Below, piece by piece: positions 7,721 through 15,380 of a DNA stretch of 64,000 nt. The notes under the pieces were generated by a model. The model ran no database searches. It saw only the letters and a program-made list of their open reading frames with translations, and was not told the origin of the DNA. The translations under genes were made by a program, and so were the position numbers. The stretch is from Paenibacillus rhizosphaerae (lineage in GTDB: Bacteria; Bacillota; Bacilli; Paenibacillales; Paenibacillaceae). Numbering within the stretch: position 1 is the stretch's first letter; each line of letters opens with the position of its first letter. Location: positions 448,513 to 512,512 of the forward strand of contig NZ_JACHXJ010000006.1 of NCBI RefSeq assembly GCF_014192015.1. The letters run 5' to 3'.

Positions 7721-7816
7721 TACTAAACTGCCCGTTAGCTTAATGAAAAAAAGCAGCCGATCTAAAAACCTGCTGCTTTCAATGTCTTCATTGAGTTATC
7801 GTTTCCTGTTAGTTGA
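7721..7816 (+). repeat. CGTTAG repeat, full copy
   Basis: Left flank ACTGCCCGTTAGCTTAATGA, hairpin AAAGCAGC (7750-7757) with GCTGCTTT (7772-7779), then TCTTCATTGAGTTATCGTTT and CCTGTTAG on the right. Confidence 0.85.
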
Positions 7817-7917
7817 ATAAAGTAATCCACATACCCTTTCGACTAATGCACCTCTACACCTACCGTAATGATTACCACTACGGCTCCAGCAATGATATGT
7901 AAACCGTCGGATTAATA

Positions 7918-8586
7918 TCAGGGCGAGAACAGTTTCCAATGCCCTTCGGAGACAACTTCGACTGCTCCGTCAATCACTTTGATGGCGGTCTGGTCATCCA
8001 TCGCATATGCTGGCCCTTGCATCCCGGCGGCCCATCTCTCAGCAGCAGCCATGGTGTTTCCCGGCAGCATCTCGTGATCCAGATGCGGAAACATGGCAAA
8101 ATCAACGAGTCCCAGCGTTTCATCACCACCGTTGGGTGGAATCCAGCCAACGAAGTCTTCCCCAATGTTTGGGGCCATCACCATGCTTCCCGCACTCATT
8201 CCCACATATACTGCGTGCAGCGAAAGCAAGAGGTCTGCCAGCCCGGATTGCCGCATCCAGTGGCTTAGGTAGAGGGCGTCGCCGCCCGACACCAGCAGTA
8301 CATCTATCTCCCGGACCAGCGGCACCCAGCGGTCTTCGGCGATGCTTGGCAGCGCTGTGAGCTCCAGCACGCCTACGGACTTCCAGCCCAGGTCGACCAT
8401 GGGATTCTCGGAATTCCCGCTGATGAACTGCCAGGTTTTGACGCCGGGGCCGACCCAGGGGTGTCCGTACATCGCGGTGGGAATGCAGAGGGCGCTAGAC
8501 TCGGCAATGGGCTTGCCCAGCATGTCAACCAGCGCATCATGTATGCTGTTATTCGTGATGCCTGCAGATGTGAGCAGAAATTTCAT
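7918..8586 (-). CDS. Peptidase S51 family protein (dipeptidase E-like)
   Basis: A 222-residue protein of the glutamine-amidotransferase-like fold. The nucleophile elbow VGMSAGSM (Ser131) and the preceding LLVSGGDALYL block (residues 97-107) are those of S51 serine peptidases such as PepE, which cut Asp-X dipeptides. A conserved histidine follows in the FPHLDHEM segment (about residue 172). The gene lies 24 bases downstream of the RibD-like reductase at 8611-9216 in the same direction, so the two may be cotranscribed. No signal peptide; cytoplasmic. Confidence 0.8.
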   Translation of the reverse strand: MKFLLTSAGITNNSIHDALVDMLGKPIAESSALCIPTAMYGHPWVGPGVKTWQFISGNSENPMVDLGWKSVGVLELTALPSIAEDRWVPLVREIDVLLVSGGDALYLSHWMRQSGLADLLLSLHAVYVGMSAGSMVMAPNIGEDFVGWIPPNGGDETLGLVDFAMFPHLDHEMLPGNTMAAAERWAAGMQGPAYAMDDQTAIKVIDGAVEVVSEGHWKLFSP

Positions 8587-8610
8587 AACCTCACTCCTTT
8601 GTGTAGCATC

Positions 8611-9216
8611 TCACCCCATGTTGCCAAAAGACGGTTTTCCCGCAAGCGTGTAGCGCGATAGAACCGTGCCTTTGGAGAACGCTCTGGATTCAAGCAATTG
8701 CAGAGCCGTCGGTATCGTTCCATCGCCGAAGAATCGTTTTCCCTCTCCGAGTATTACTGGAAACTGCCAGATGTTCATTCGATCAATCAGCTCGTGACGC
8801 AACAATGTCTGGACCAGATCGCTGCTGCCGACGACATGCACCTCCTCGTAACGCTCCTTCAACAAAGGCACACTTGTGGTCACATCCGCGTCGAGCAGTT
8901 GTGTATTATTCCAATCGACGCTGGTCAATGTCCGGGATGCGACATATTTCGGTTTCTCGTTCATCAGCTTGGTGAACGGGTTGGTGTCAGGCGCCTGCGG
9001 CCAGTACGACGCAAAGATTTCGTACGTTTTACGTCCGATCAACATAGCATCGAGGCTCGCATAATCAGCCGCGATCCGTTGTCCTGTCACCGGATCCCGA
9101 AACGGTTCCTGCCATCCGCCGTAGTCGAAACCGCCTTCACGATCTTCATTGGGCGACCCGGGAGATTGGACTATGCCATCCAAGGTCATGAACATGTGCA
9201 CAACAAGATTTCCCAT
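8611..9216 (-). CDS. Dihydrofolate reductase family protein (RibD C-terminal type), copy A
   Basis: A 201-residue NADPH-dependent reductase-like protein. Family marks are the start VVHMFMTLDGIVQSPGSP, the LIGRKTYEIFASYWP block and FPVILGEGKRFFGDG. These YyaP/YwjB-like proteins resemble the RibD reductase domain; their substrates are largely unknown, and trimethoprim resistance should not be assumed. I start at the ATG at 9216, with AAAGGA about eleven bases upstream; an ATG at 9228 and a TTG at 9237 are in frame. Its last codons reappear as a fragment at 11406-11448. Confidence 0.8.
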   Translation of the reverse strand: MGNLVVHMFMTLDGIVQSPGSPNEDREGGFDYGGWQEPFRDPVTGQRIAADYASLDAMLIGRKTYEIFASYWPQAPDTNPFTKLMNEKPKYVASRTLTSVDWNNTQLLDADVTTSVPLLKERYEEVHVVGSSDLVQTLLRHELIDRMNIWQFPVILGEGKRFFGDGTIPTALQLLESRAFSKGTVLSRYTLAGKPSFGNMG

Positions 9217-9335
9217 TTGGTTGTTCATTCCTTTCAAAATTAAATTTGTTCATAGGTATAGTTGTCTATTTTAACTACATTTTAGGGCATTTCAGTTCGG
9301 ATTGTTTCTTACAGATTGCTAATTAATCTCTCATC

Positions 9336-9409
9336 CGCTTGATAAATAAAAAAGAGCAGCTGCCGCCGGCAGACTGCTCATTTATTTAGTTACATTAACG
9401 TTTCATTTT
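9336..9409 (+). repeat. CGTTAG repeat, degenerate copy
   Basis: CGCTTGATAAATAAAAAAGA and the hairpin GAGCAGCTGCCGCCGGCAGA-CTGCTC correspond to the copy at 11122-11230; the right flank has decayed to TTAACGTTTCATTTTAGTCC. The 25 bases after it (AACAAAAGAGAAGTCGCCAT) are also shared with that copy. Confidence 0.7.
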
Positions 9410-9473
9410 AGTCCGATAAACAAAAGAGAAGTCGCCATACGAAGTCCACTCCTCCATGATCATTATCTTTTGC

Positions 9474-9776
9474 TTACCCTTTCTTTATTAATCCAATAAA
9501 GCTTATAGCCATTCCAAGTAGAATTATAATGTAAAATAAGCTTGGATAATGACTTTGAAAATCTACGATTGTTGAAAAGATAAATCCAAGCAAAATAAAT
9601 TCAAACCCAATGAACATGATTTTTTTATCTGTTAAGTTTTTTCTAAACAAGATCGCCGCCACCAAGCCCGCGACAATAACGATGAGTATTAATATAAAAA
9701 TAACATTAAACCCGTGTTGAGACAGATAAAACAATCTTTCAAAAAAATCACGATTAGGCTGACCTTCAGCTACCAA
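9474..9776 (-). CDS. Small membrane protein, three membrane segments
   Basis: About 100 residues with three hydrophobic segments (around VIFILILIVIVAGLVAAILF, IMFIGFEFILLGFIFSTIV and LFYIIILLGMAISFIGL) and a short lysine tail. No family recognised. The TTG at 9776 is favoured because AGGTGGGG precedes it; an upstream extension to 9818 would run toward a repeat remnant. Its C-terminal half is duplicated as a fragment at 11246-11402, so it once belonged to a block that was copied. Confidence 0.55.
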   Translation of the reverse strand: MVAEGQPNRDFFERLFYLSQHGFNVIFILILIVIVAGLVAAILFRKNLTDKKIMFIGFEFILLGFIFSTIVDFQSHYPSLFYIIILLGMAISFIGLIKKG

Positions 9777-9987
9777 GTGTCCCCACCTGCTTCCTGTATT
9801 TGTATGTTCCCAGTACAATGCATATTATTTGTGGTAAACTGCCCGTTAGATCAGTTCCATTGAAATACTCGTCTTTCCTGAACTTGAAGTTCCGTTTAAG
9901 AACACAATCAATCCTTGCTTCAAGCGAATCACCCTCACCTATAAGATTTTCGTACCATTCAGACAACGTTATATTCACTAATTTCAT
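9766..9987 (-). pseudogene. Truncated frame interrupted by a repeat flank
   Basis: The frame starts MKLVNITLSEWYENLIGEGD and reads like a normal soluble protein for about 43 codons, until a CGTTAG repeat flank (9834-9850) falls inside it; the rest is out of context. There is no clear ribosome site. I read this as the 5' part of a gene cut by the repeat. Family unknown. Confidence 0.4.
9834..9850 (-). repeat. CGTTAG repeat, single flank
   Basis: GTAAACTGCCCGTTAGA on the plus strand. No hairpin accompanies it. It marks the end of the truncated frame next to it. Confidence 0.6.
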
Positions 9988-10024
9988 TAATTATCCAACT
10001 GATAAAATATTATTCGAGGAAACG

Positions 10025-10051
10025 ATTAAACCATCCTGCCCGTTAGCGTAA
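10025..10051 (+). repeat. CGTTAG repeat, single flank
   Basis: TTAAACCATCCTGCCCGTTA followed by GCGTAAA. It lies 40 bases upstream of the truncated frame at 9766-9987 and, with the flank at 9834, brackets it. Confidence 0.75.
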
Positions 10052-10127
10052 AGATCGGTACAGAAGGTTTTGTCTTTGGCTTGGTTAAGTTTTTGTCCTC
10101 CGGTAATATGGTGTCACAAGAAACAAT

Positions 10128-10259
10128 CTACTTCGATATATGTGTTTGGTGTTTGATTAGGAACTCGGGGTTCGTTACATACTCTATGTAATTTACTGCT
10201 CCGTTAAACTCAAGATAAGCCTGATAGCGAGTGCGAATAGCTGGATGTGCTGTGTTTTA
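10128..10259 (-). pseudogene. C-terminal gene fragment, family unknown
   Basis: An open stretch of about 40 codons ending at a TAG reads as ordinary protein (AHPAIRTRYQAYLEFNG, then VNYIEYVTNPEFLIKHQ). It has no start or ribosome site and is closed upstream by a TAA. This looks like the tail of a lost gene. I cannot name the family. Confidence 0.4.
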
Positions 10260-10368
10260 TTCCACTGCCTTCTTGCGCTTTACTCCCCGCTAGTTAGGGA
10301 AAAGCAGCCTGGCCGGTTTCTTTTTCTTTTCGATTGATCCATCGTTCCTCGTTAGCTTAAATTTCACT

Positions 10369-11064
10369 CTAAGAAGCTAAAACCCTTCTAACAATTTTTT
10401 TCGCAGCATCTTCCGCAGATTTCAAGGCACCCTTTTCTTTGGCTTCCTTAAAAAAATTCGCAACTGCTAGTCCCTCTTGGTTTCGTGCCACTTCCTGCAT
10501 AGGGGTATCAACCATACCCGGATCTACCTTGTATATGGTTAACGATTTATGATCCTCCAATTGTATGCAGGACGTGAACATATTTAAAGCAGCCTTTGAA
10601 GCACAGTACAAGCTCATACCAGCTGTCGCATCTTTAGCGGAACCAGAGGATACGTTGACAATTATTCGATGGACATTCCTCTCATCCGTTTGGTTTATTA
10701 AAGCCTGGGTTAACAAGATCGGAGCTAGTAAGTTTGTTAGTATGCTTTTTGCTGCATCCTCAGGTTTGCAATTGTCTATATTCCCTAAAGGTGTTACTTG
10801 AGCCGCATTATTAATCAATGTGATCGACTCGATTTCGTCATGAACTCGTTCCATTATTCCTCTAATTAATTCTGATATGCCCTCTGTGTTTTGTAAATCA
10901 TATTTCACAAAGTGTAATTTACAATCGTTTTGAGCTGCTAATTCGATCAGAGAGTCATTATGGTTTCTTGCAACTGAAAAGATAAGATGGTTACGCCGAA
11001 TAAGCTGTTTACAGATCTCATAACCCAAACCACGAGACGTACCTGTAATAATAAAGGCTCTCAT
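10369..11064 (-). CDS. Short-chain dehydrogenase ((S)-benzoin-forming benzil reductase-like)
   Basis: A 231-residue classical SDR. The NADP-binding TGTSRGLG motif (residues 8-15), LINNAA, the catalytic serine in NVSSG and YCASK are all present, followed by DPGMVDTPMQ. The pattern resembles Bacillus YueD, which reduces benzil to (S)-benzoin, although the natural substrate of that group is not settled. The gene stands alone between repeats; the C-terminus ends in VRRVLAS. It is intact and of normal length. Confidence 0.82.
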   Translation of the reverse strand: MRAFIITGTSRGLGYEICKQLIRRNHLIFSVARNHNDSLIELAAQNDCKLHFVKYDLQNTEGISELIRGIMERVHDEIESITLINNAAQVTPLGNIDNCKPEDAAKSILTNLLAPILLTQALINQTDERNVHRIIVNVSSGSAKDATAGMSLYCASKAALNMFTSCIQLEDHKSLTIYKVDPGMVDTPMQEVARNQEGLAVANFFKEAKEKGALKSAEDAAKKIVRRVLAS

Positions 11065-11121
11065 ATATTCCCCCCTCTTTCCATTTGTTTGGCGATCATC
11101 TATTGCTTCGATTCGTTATTA

Positions 11122-11230
11122 GATATTCCTGCCCGTTAGCTTGATAAATAAAAGGAACAGCTGCCGCCGGCAAAACTGCTCTTTCATTCATTTTGTTGAA
11201 CTAACGTTTCCCGTTAGCTTAATAAACAAA
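11122..11230 (+). repeat. CGTTAG repeat, full copy with extra flank
   Basis: Left flank ATTCCTGCCCGTTAGCTTGA, hairpin GGAACAGCTGCCGCCGGCAA-AACTGCTC, right flank AACTAACGTTTCCCGTTAGC, then TTAATAAACAAAAGAGAAGT, which is shared with 9400-9430. Confidence 0.85.
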
Positions 11231-11245
11231 AGAGAAGTCGCCATA

Positions 11246-11402
11246 CGAACCAATACAGCTTATAGCCATTCCAAGTAGAATTGTAATGCAAAATAAGCTT
11301 GGATAAAGACTTTGAAAATCTACAATCGTTGAAAAGATAAATCCAAGCAGAACAAATTCAAAGCCAATAAACATGATTTTTCTATCTGTTAAGTTTCTTC
11401 TA
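11246..11402 (-). pseudogene. Duplicated fragment of the small membrane protein
   Basis: This segment is about 90 percent identical to 9489-9650, the C-terminal part of the membrane protein at 9474-9776. It lacks the 5' end and the stop context and runs directly into the reductase tail at 11406. It is a non-functional copy. Confidence 0.75.
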
Positions 11403-11405
11403 GCA

Positions 11406-11448
11406 TCACGCTATGTTGCCGAAAGGCGGTTTTCCCTCAAGCTCGTAG
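11406..11448 (-). pseudogene. Tail of a RibD-like reductase (copy of 8611 end)
   Basis: On the minus strand it reads YELEGKPPFGNIA and stop, closely matching the last codons of copy A (TLAGKPSFGNMG). Only about 14 codons remain. It sits immediately after the stop of the second reductase gene. Confidence 0.7.
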
Positions 11449-11462
11449 TTGACTGATCAATC

Positions 11463-12008
11463 TTATCTCGACGGAAGATAAGTCAGAACAACGACACCTG
11501 AACCGAATGTCTTTGTTTCCGCCAGTTTCAGCACCTTCTTATCGATCCCTTCTCCAAAGAGACGTTTTCCGTTTCCAAGCACAACTGGGAAAACCATGAG
11601 CCGATATTCGTCGATGAGGTCAAGCTGCATCAGCGTTTGAACGAGTGCGCAGCTCCCAAATACCAAAATATCCTTACCAGGCTGCTGCTTCAGCTTGGAT
11701 ATTTCCTCCGTGATATTGCCCTTGATCAGCGATGAATTGTTCCATTCCACTTTTTCCAGCGTTGTTGAAATCACGTGCTTGGGGTAACTGTTCATCATCC
11801 GGCCATATTCCCCTTCCTGCTCGATCAAATTAGGCCAAGCCGCTGCAAAATTAACATACGTTTCGCGTCCAAGCAGAAGAGCGTCGCTTGCTTTCAGTTC
11901 ATCGAACTTGAATTGCTTTGTTTCCTCACTACGGAATTGGATCGTCCACTGCGGATTCTCCATGACACCATCCAGCGATACAAACTCAGATACAACTACT
12001 TTTCTCAT
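11463..12008 (-). CDS. Dihydrofolate reductase family protein (RibD C-terminal type), copy B
   Basis: A 181-residue reductase-like protein of the same superfamily as copy A but only distantly similar. Marks are VVSEFVSLDGVMENP at the start, LLLGRETYVNFAAAWP, and FPVVLGNGKRLFGEG. It is predicted to be cytoplasmic and to bind NADPH; the substrate is unknown. AAAGGAG precedes the ATG. It is flanked downstream by fragments of copy A and of the membrane protein, and upstream by an MFS scrap, so it lies in a rearranged zone but is itself intact. Confidence 0.82.
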   Translation of the reverse strand: MRKVVVSEFVSLDGVMENPQWTIQFRSEETKQFKFDELKASDALLLGRETYVNFAAAWPNLIEQEGEYGRMMNSYPKHVISTTLEKVEWNNSSLIKGNITEEISKLKQQPGKDILVFGSCALVQTLMQLDLIDEYRLMVFPVVLGNGKRLFGEGIDKKVLKLAETKTFGSGVVVLTYLPSR

Positions 12009-12035
12009 TTACATTCTCCTTTAGTTTTTTCAATA

Positions 12036-12167
12036 CTATCCGTCTGTCTGATTGTACGTCAGCGCGAGAAATGCTGACATGTACCAGGTATTGTTGACGG
12101 ACGCAATAAACAAGCCCAGCATCAGTCCTGCGAAGATAAGTCCCAAATTATTTTTCTTTACTTCCAC
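12036..12167 (-). pseudogene. N-terminal scrap of an MFS transporter
   Basis: A 43-codon frame begins VEVKKNNLGLIFAGLMLGLF, continues IASVNNTWYMSAFLA and stops at TAG. The LMLGLFIASVNNT stretch is the first membrane segment of DHA2-type multidrug transporters. Everything beyond TM1 is missing. Confidence 0.5.
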
Positions 12168-12360
12168 TACTTGGTTATCCTTCCGCAGTTGTATTTCTCG
12201 TTGTTCACGAACTATATTTTAGCTTGAGACATGTGAACAGATTTCTCATGGATTGCTTTTCCCTGAAAAAAGTTTGGATACGATACTTAAACATTTTTCT
12301 CTTTTTGAATATCAAGTTAGCACCGCTACTAAAGCTTTGCGGTCTAGAAGTTGCAATATG

Positions 12361-12456
12361 TTACGCTATCCTGCCCGTTAGTTGAATAAAGCCAGCCGGT
12401 CAAAGTGATCGGCTGGCTTCTTGTTTTTATTGAGCTATCGTTCTCCGTTAGTGTAA
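12361..12456 (+). repeat. CGTTAG repeat, full copy
   Basis: GCTATCCTGCCCGTTAGTTG on the left, stem GCCAGCCG (12391-12398) with CGGCTGGC (12410-12417), and GAGCTATCGTTCTCCGTTAG on the right. The same hairpin type occurs at 44430-44460. Confidence 0.9.
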
Positions 12457-12550
12457 CGTGGCACCCAGTTGATTTTATCTTGAGATGAATACTTTACGTA
12501 CTACATGGTTTCTGCATACGTTCGTACGATTTGGAATCTCTCTCACTCGT

Positions 12551-12845
12551 TTAGTCGACAATTTCACCACAGGTCACATTTGCCACAGCTCCAGTTATCG
12601 CGCTGGCTCGATCTGAGGCCATAAGGACGGCCGCATTCGCTACTTCGGCGAGCCTTGGAAGCCGCTTTAGTAGTGTTTTTTCAGCGATACCTGCCTCAAA
12701 CTCTTCACGGGAAATGCCGGCATTGTCCGCATGACGTCGGAAGACCTCGTCCACCCCGGGTGCGTCAGGAGAGCCAGCCGAACGTAGACAAACGACACGG
12801 ATGCTCTGTGGGCCAACCTCAACCGCTAGTTGCCGGCCAAACCTA
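12551..12845 (-). pseudogene. C-terminal fragment of a short-chain dehydrogenase
   Basis: About 98 codons read as the last third of an SDR: RQLAVEVGPQSIRVVCLR, the variable loop, then LAEVANAAVLMASDRASAIT and GAVANVTCGEIVD. The Rossmann and catalytic parts are gone. The frame is cut at about 12845, just before the CGTTAG repeat that starts at 12853, so the repeat junction is the likely breakpoint. No ribosome site. Confidence 0.8.
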
Positions 12846-12852
12846 GAATTAT

Positions 12853-12948
12853 ACACTATCCTGCCCGTTAGCGTAATGAAGCTACCGATCAGCGCCGGCA
12901 GCTTCGTCTTGGTCGTTTTTTCAACTATCGTTCTCCGTTCGTATTATG
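12853..12948 (+). repeat. CGTTAG repeat, full copy at a gene breakpoint
   Basis: CACTATCCTGCCCGTTAGCG on the left, a weak GAAGCTACCG/CGGCAGCTTC hairpin (12888-12905), AACTATCGTTCTCCGTTCGT on the right. It abuts the truncated SDR on one side and the IS110-type remnant on the other. Confidence 0.85.
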
Positions 12949-12978
12949 AGGTCACCAGAACTTTCTGGTCGACCTCAT
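12946..12978. terminator. Hairpin before the IS110 remnant
   Basis: ATGAGGTC pairs with GACCTCAT, with an inner CCAGA/TCTGG pair, followed by TTTTA on the plus strand. Confidence 0.5.
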
Positions 12979-13346
12979 TTTAGTTAGGTCGTAATGTTAC
13001 GGGTAGCGGGTAGGACGATCGTTCCCCTGGGACACAGATCCCGTGAGCTATACTGTCCACCCCTTCGTAGAGATCATGTTTAGGCTGGTTGGGACCTCGA
13101 TCCCGAATTACGCGCGATGCTGTGAGTCTGCGAAGTTAGGGATTGCCGGCGAATACGGAGAAAAGGATGATGTTTGTGAATCCAGTCATTGGCCTGGATG
13201 TGTTTAAAGGAGAAAGTATGGCACAAGCTTTTTTGGATAAAGGCCGGCCTAGAGGTAAAGTGTTTCGTTTTAAGCATACGAATAAAGCTTTAGCTCGATT
13301 CCGAGATTATATGAAAGAGCTCGAGGATGAGGCTGGTATAGTGTAA
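12979..13346 (+). mobile_element. Remnant of an IS110-family element (left end plus transposase N-terminus)
   Basis: The frame at 13143-13346 (67 codons) is the start of an IS110-type DEDD transposase. The first catalytic aspartate lies in VIGLDVFKGES, followed by AQAFLDKGRPRGKVFRFKHT and a helical stretch. It stops abruptly, and the rest of the RuvC-like domain and the Ser-active domain are missing. The roughly 160 bases upstream have two small GGGA-N6-TCCC stems (around 13029-13042 and 13090-13105) and would correspond to the non-coding left end, where IS110 members encode their bridge RNA. Non-functional today. Confidence 0.7.
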
Positions 13347-13363
13347 TCCTGAAGGCTAATCTC

Positions 13364-14266
13364 TTAGGAAAAGAACTGCCGTAACTCCAGCGCCACCAAT
13401 TCCGGCTTGCCGCCTCTATTGGTATTGCTAATATCGCACGGTCCGCCATGATCAAGTCCGGGCAATTCCTTTCGTTTAGCTTGAGGCAGCATGTTCTCTA
13501 ATGCGTCGAGCGCAGGCTTCAGGTACATCAAGCCTTTTTTACCGCCGAGTAACAGCGCTTCGGTGTTCAAAGCCCTAAATCGATCCAGCTTCCCGGTCAT
13601 CTCAACGAGTAACCGCCCGTCATAATGCAGCGTCGGAGCCAGTATTCTCATGGTTACGTCGTCCAACTTCGCCTTCTTGTCTTCGCTATCCATCATCTTG
13701 TCTGTCATGAACTCGAGAAGCCGGCGAGGGATGGCATTAAGTACCGCTCCCCCCAATTGCAGACCTTTCAAGCATGTGACGAGAGCGGCGGACGTCTTGC
13801 CTTGGGCGATCTCCTGGTCATAACGAGCAAGCCATTCCGTCCGTGCCGAGTTCATCAACAGTGCGGGTTCATAGAGAGCTACCCTGCGAATAGCGGGCAA
13901 GGTGAGAGCAGCTTCGAGCGCAATGAGCCCCCCCGAGCTAATCCCAAAGACATGGTAAGTGCCTGTTCGAGTAAGGAGTGCCTCTAAATCTTCGACTTCC
14001 TTTCGGATACTATAATCTTCACCGAAAGGTCCGCTAAGACCGCGACCTCGGCGGTCAGGTACGTATACCGTGAACGCATCGGCTAGCCGCTGCGCGAGCT
14101 GCATGAAGTTTTGTGAAGATAAATTTGCGCCATGTACGATTACTATGCCTGGTCCTTGACCAAATTGGCGATAACCGATGACGGTTCCATCTCTGGAGAT
14201 TACCGAGCCGACTTTATAGGACGGCTCCGTCCTGGTTGAACTGGATTGAATAGGGAGTGCATTCAT
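13364..14266 (-). CDS. Alpha/beta hydrolase
   Basis: A 300-residue soluble hydrolase. The oxyanion region is VHGANLSSQNF (44-54), the nucleophile elbow is GISSG (Ser110), and the catalytic histidine is in GLDHGG near the C-terminus. DRRGRGLSGP matches the usual DxRGxGxS strand. The ATG at 14266 has GGAGGT ten bases upstream. It follows the PadR gene by 60 bases in the same direction and is probably regulated by it. The substrate is unknown; the family includes esterases, lactonases and haloperoxidase-like enzymes. Confidence 0.82.
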   Translation of the reverse strand: MNALPIQSSSTRTEPSYKVGSVISRDGTVIGYRQFGQGPGIVIVHGANLSSQNFMQLAQRLADAFTVYVPDRRGRGLSGPFGEDYSIRKEVEDLEALLTRTGTYHVFGISSGGLIALEAALTLPAIRRVALYEPALLMNSARTEWLARYDQEIAQGKTSAALVTCLKGLQLGGAVLNAIPRRLLEFMTDKMMDSEDKKAKLDDVTMRILAPTLHYDGRLLVEMTGKLDRFRALNTEALLLGGKKGLMYLKPALDALENMLPQAKRKELPGLDHGGPCDISNTNRGGKPELVALELRQFFS

Positions 14267-14326
14267 GATTCATAATACCTCCTCAAAAGTTAGCTTTCAT
14301 AACTTCATATTCATATCTCTACCATG

Positions 14327-14947
14327 CTATTCTTGATTATTCAGTCGCTCTGCTACTTCGCGTATCCAATTCTCGCTCCAGAAAAGTTCGCCCGTACGGA
14401 AATCCTCGATGACAGCACGTAGCCATTCAAGTTCAGCCCTCAATAAGGCACGGCTATGCTCAACCTCCAACATGAACAAACGGGGAACGTTCTCCTTGTA
14501 ATTTAGAAGCTGATAATCAACGTGTTGAACGGCTTCCTGAAGAGCGACCTCCCTTTTCTCGAATTGCCGCAGAACGTCTTCTGGTGTCAGAAGGGTGAGA
14601 AAAGAGATTGCTGCAGGAAAATCCGGATACTCCTGAGATCGGGTCGAGAGCATCTCTCGAAGCCAATCTTTCGATACTTCCCTTCCTTCCTCGGTCAATT
14701 CGTAAACTGTCCGATCGGGACGCCCTCCTTCGCGTAAGGTTCCCCGAACCGAAATGAGTCCATCCCTCAGCAAGCGTTCAATGGTCTGATAAATACTGGT
14801 ACGCTGACGGACGTTAATGACCTCATCCTTTCCTCTTTCTTTGATCAGCTGCTGCATTCTGTAGGGGTGCATAGGTTCCTCGGCAAGATGGGCAAGAACG
14901 GCTAACGCAAGAGGTGATCGTTGAGGTTTAGTGGTTTTGTTTTTCAT
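14327..14947 (-). CDS. PadR family transcriptional regulator
   Basis: A 206-residue protein with the PadR winged helix at residues 10-85 (LALAVLAHLAEEPMHPYRMQ, then RTSIYQTIERLLRDGLI and the wing with GGRPDRTVYELTEEG) and a C-terminal Vir-type helical dimerisation domain. It is the first gene of a two-gene unit with the alpha/beta hydrolase. Its start codon lies within a 10-bp inverted repeat and only seven bases beyond a TATTAT -10 element, so the message is probably leaderless and autoregulated. Confidence 0.87.
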   Translation of the reverse strand: MKNKTTKPQRSPLALAVLAHLAEEPMHPYRMQQLIKERGKDEVINVRQRTSIYQTIERLLRDGLISVRGTLREGGRPDRTVYELTEEGREVSKDWLREMLSTRSQEYPDFPAAISFLTLLTPEDVLRQFEKREVALQEAVQHVDYQLLNYKENVPRLFMLEVEHSRALLRAELEWLRAVIEDFRTGELFWSENWIREVAERLNNQE

Positions 14948-14985
14948 AGTTATAATAATACTATTACGTTTATAACTATGTCAAT
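14946..14985 (-). promoter_or_regulatory. PadR promoter with overlapping dyad
   Basis: On the minus strand TTGACA (14979-14984) and TATTAT (14955-14960) are 18 bases apart, and the ATG follows seven bases after the -10. The inverted repeat ATAGTTATAA (14946-14955) / TTATAACTAT (14970-14979) covers the spacer, the -10 and the start codon. Confidence 0.7.
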
Positions 14986-15078
14986 GATTTCCATGCTCCC
15001 CATAAAAAATTAGGCTACCAGCTGAGCTGGTTCCTGGATTATCATGCGCTTAGGAAAATCATTTAACACACTTTTTAG

Positions 15079-15176
15079 TTGAACTAAGCTGCCCGTTAGC
15101 GTGGGGAAGGCAGCCGATCGATATCATTACGGCTGCCTTCGTGTTCTTATTGAACTATCGTATCCCGTTAGCGTAA
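15079..15176 (+). repeat. CGTTAG repeat, full copy
   Basis: AACTAAGCTGCCCGTTAGCG, an 11-bp perfect stem GAAGGCAGCCG (15106-15116)/CGGCTGCCTTC (15130-15140), and AACTATCGTATCCCGTTAGC on the right. Confidence 0.9.
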
Positions 15177-15293
15177 GTAGAAGGATCAGGAAGGCATGGC
15201 ACGTGTCATGCCAACTTACTTGTCCTTGATTTAAGTTTCGTCCCATGCAGAGGATTCTTCTTATTCTTGTCCGTCATGTTGAGAAAATCCGTG

Positions 15294-15339
15294 TTGACGT
15301 TTTACCAGCAACAGATTATAGTGACTATATGTTCAGTCA
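15294..15339 (+). promoter_or_regulatory. Promoter and operator-like dyad of the P450 gene
   Basis: TTGACG (15294-15299) and TATAGT (15317-15322) are 17 bases apart. A TGACT-N8-AGTCA dyad (15322-15339) covers the end of the -10 and the expected start point, a good position for the TetR repressor encoded downstream. Confidence 0.6.
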
Positions 15340-15380
15340 TTAATTGAGCAGACTTTTAATGATGAATGGGAGTGAATGAA

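Larger units (their letters stand above)
7404..7917. other. Intergenic stretch with two repeat families
   Basis: About 510 bases without a supported gene. Copy 2 of the ACGGTTAACCAT repeat lies at 7569-7672, and a full CGTTAG repeat at 7721-7816. The short frames in it run through the repeats and have no ribosome sites. Confidence 0.6.

Noticed and set aside
8611..12008. Trimethoprim-resistant dihydrofolate reductases
   Set aside because: Both genes belong to the RibD-C/YyaP branch, not the FolA branch.
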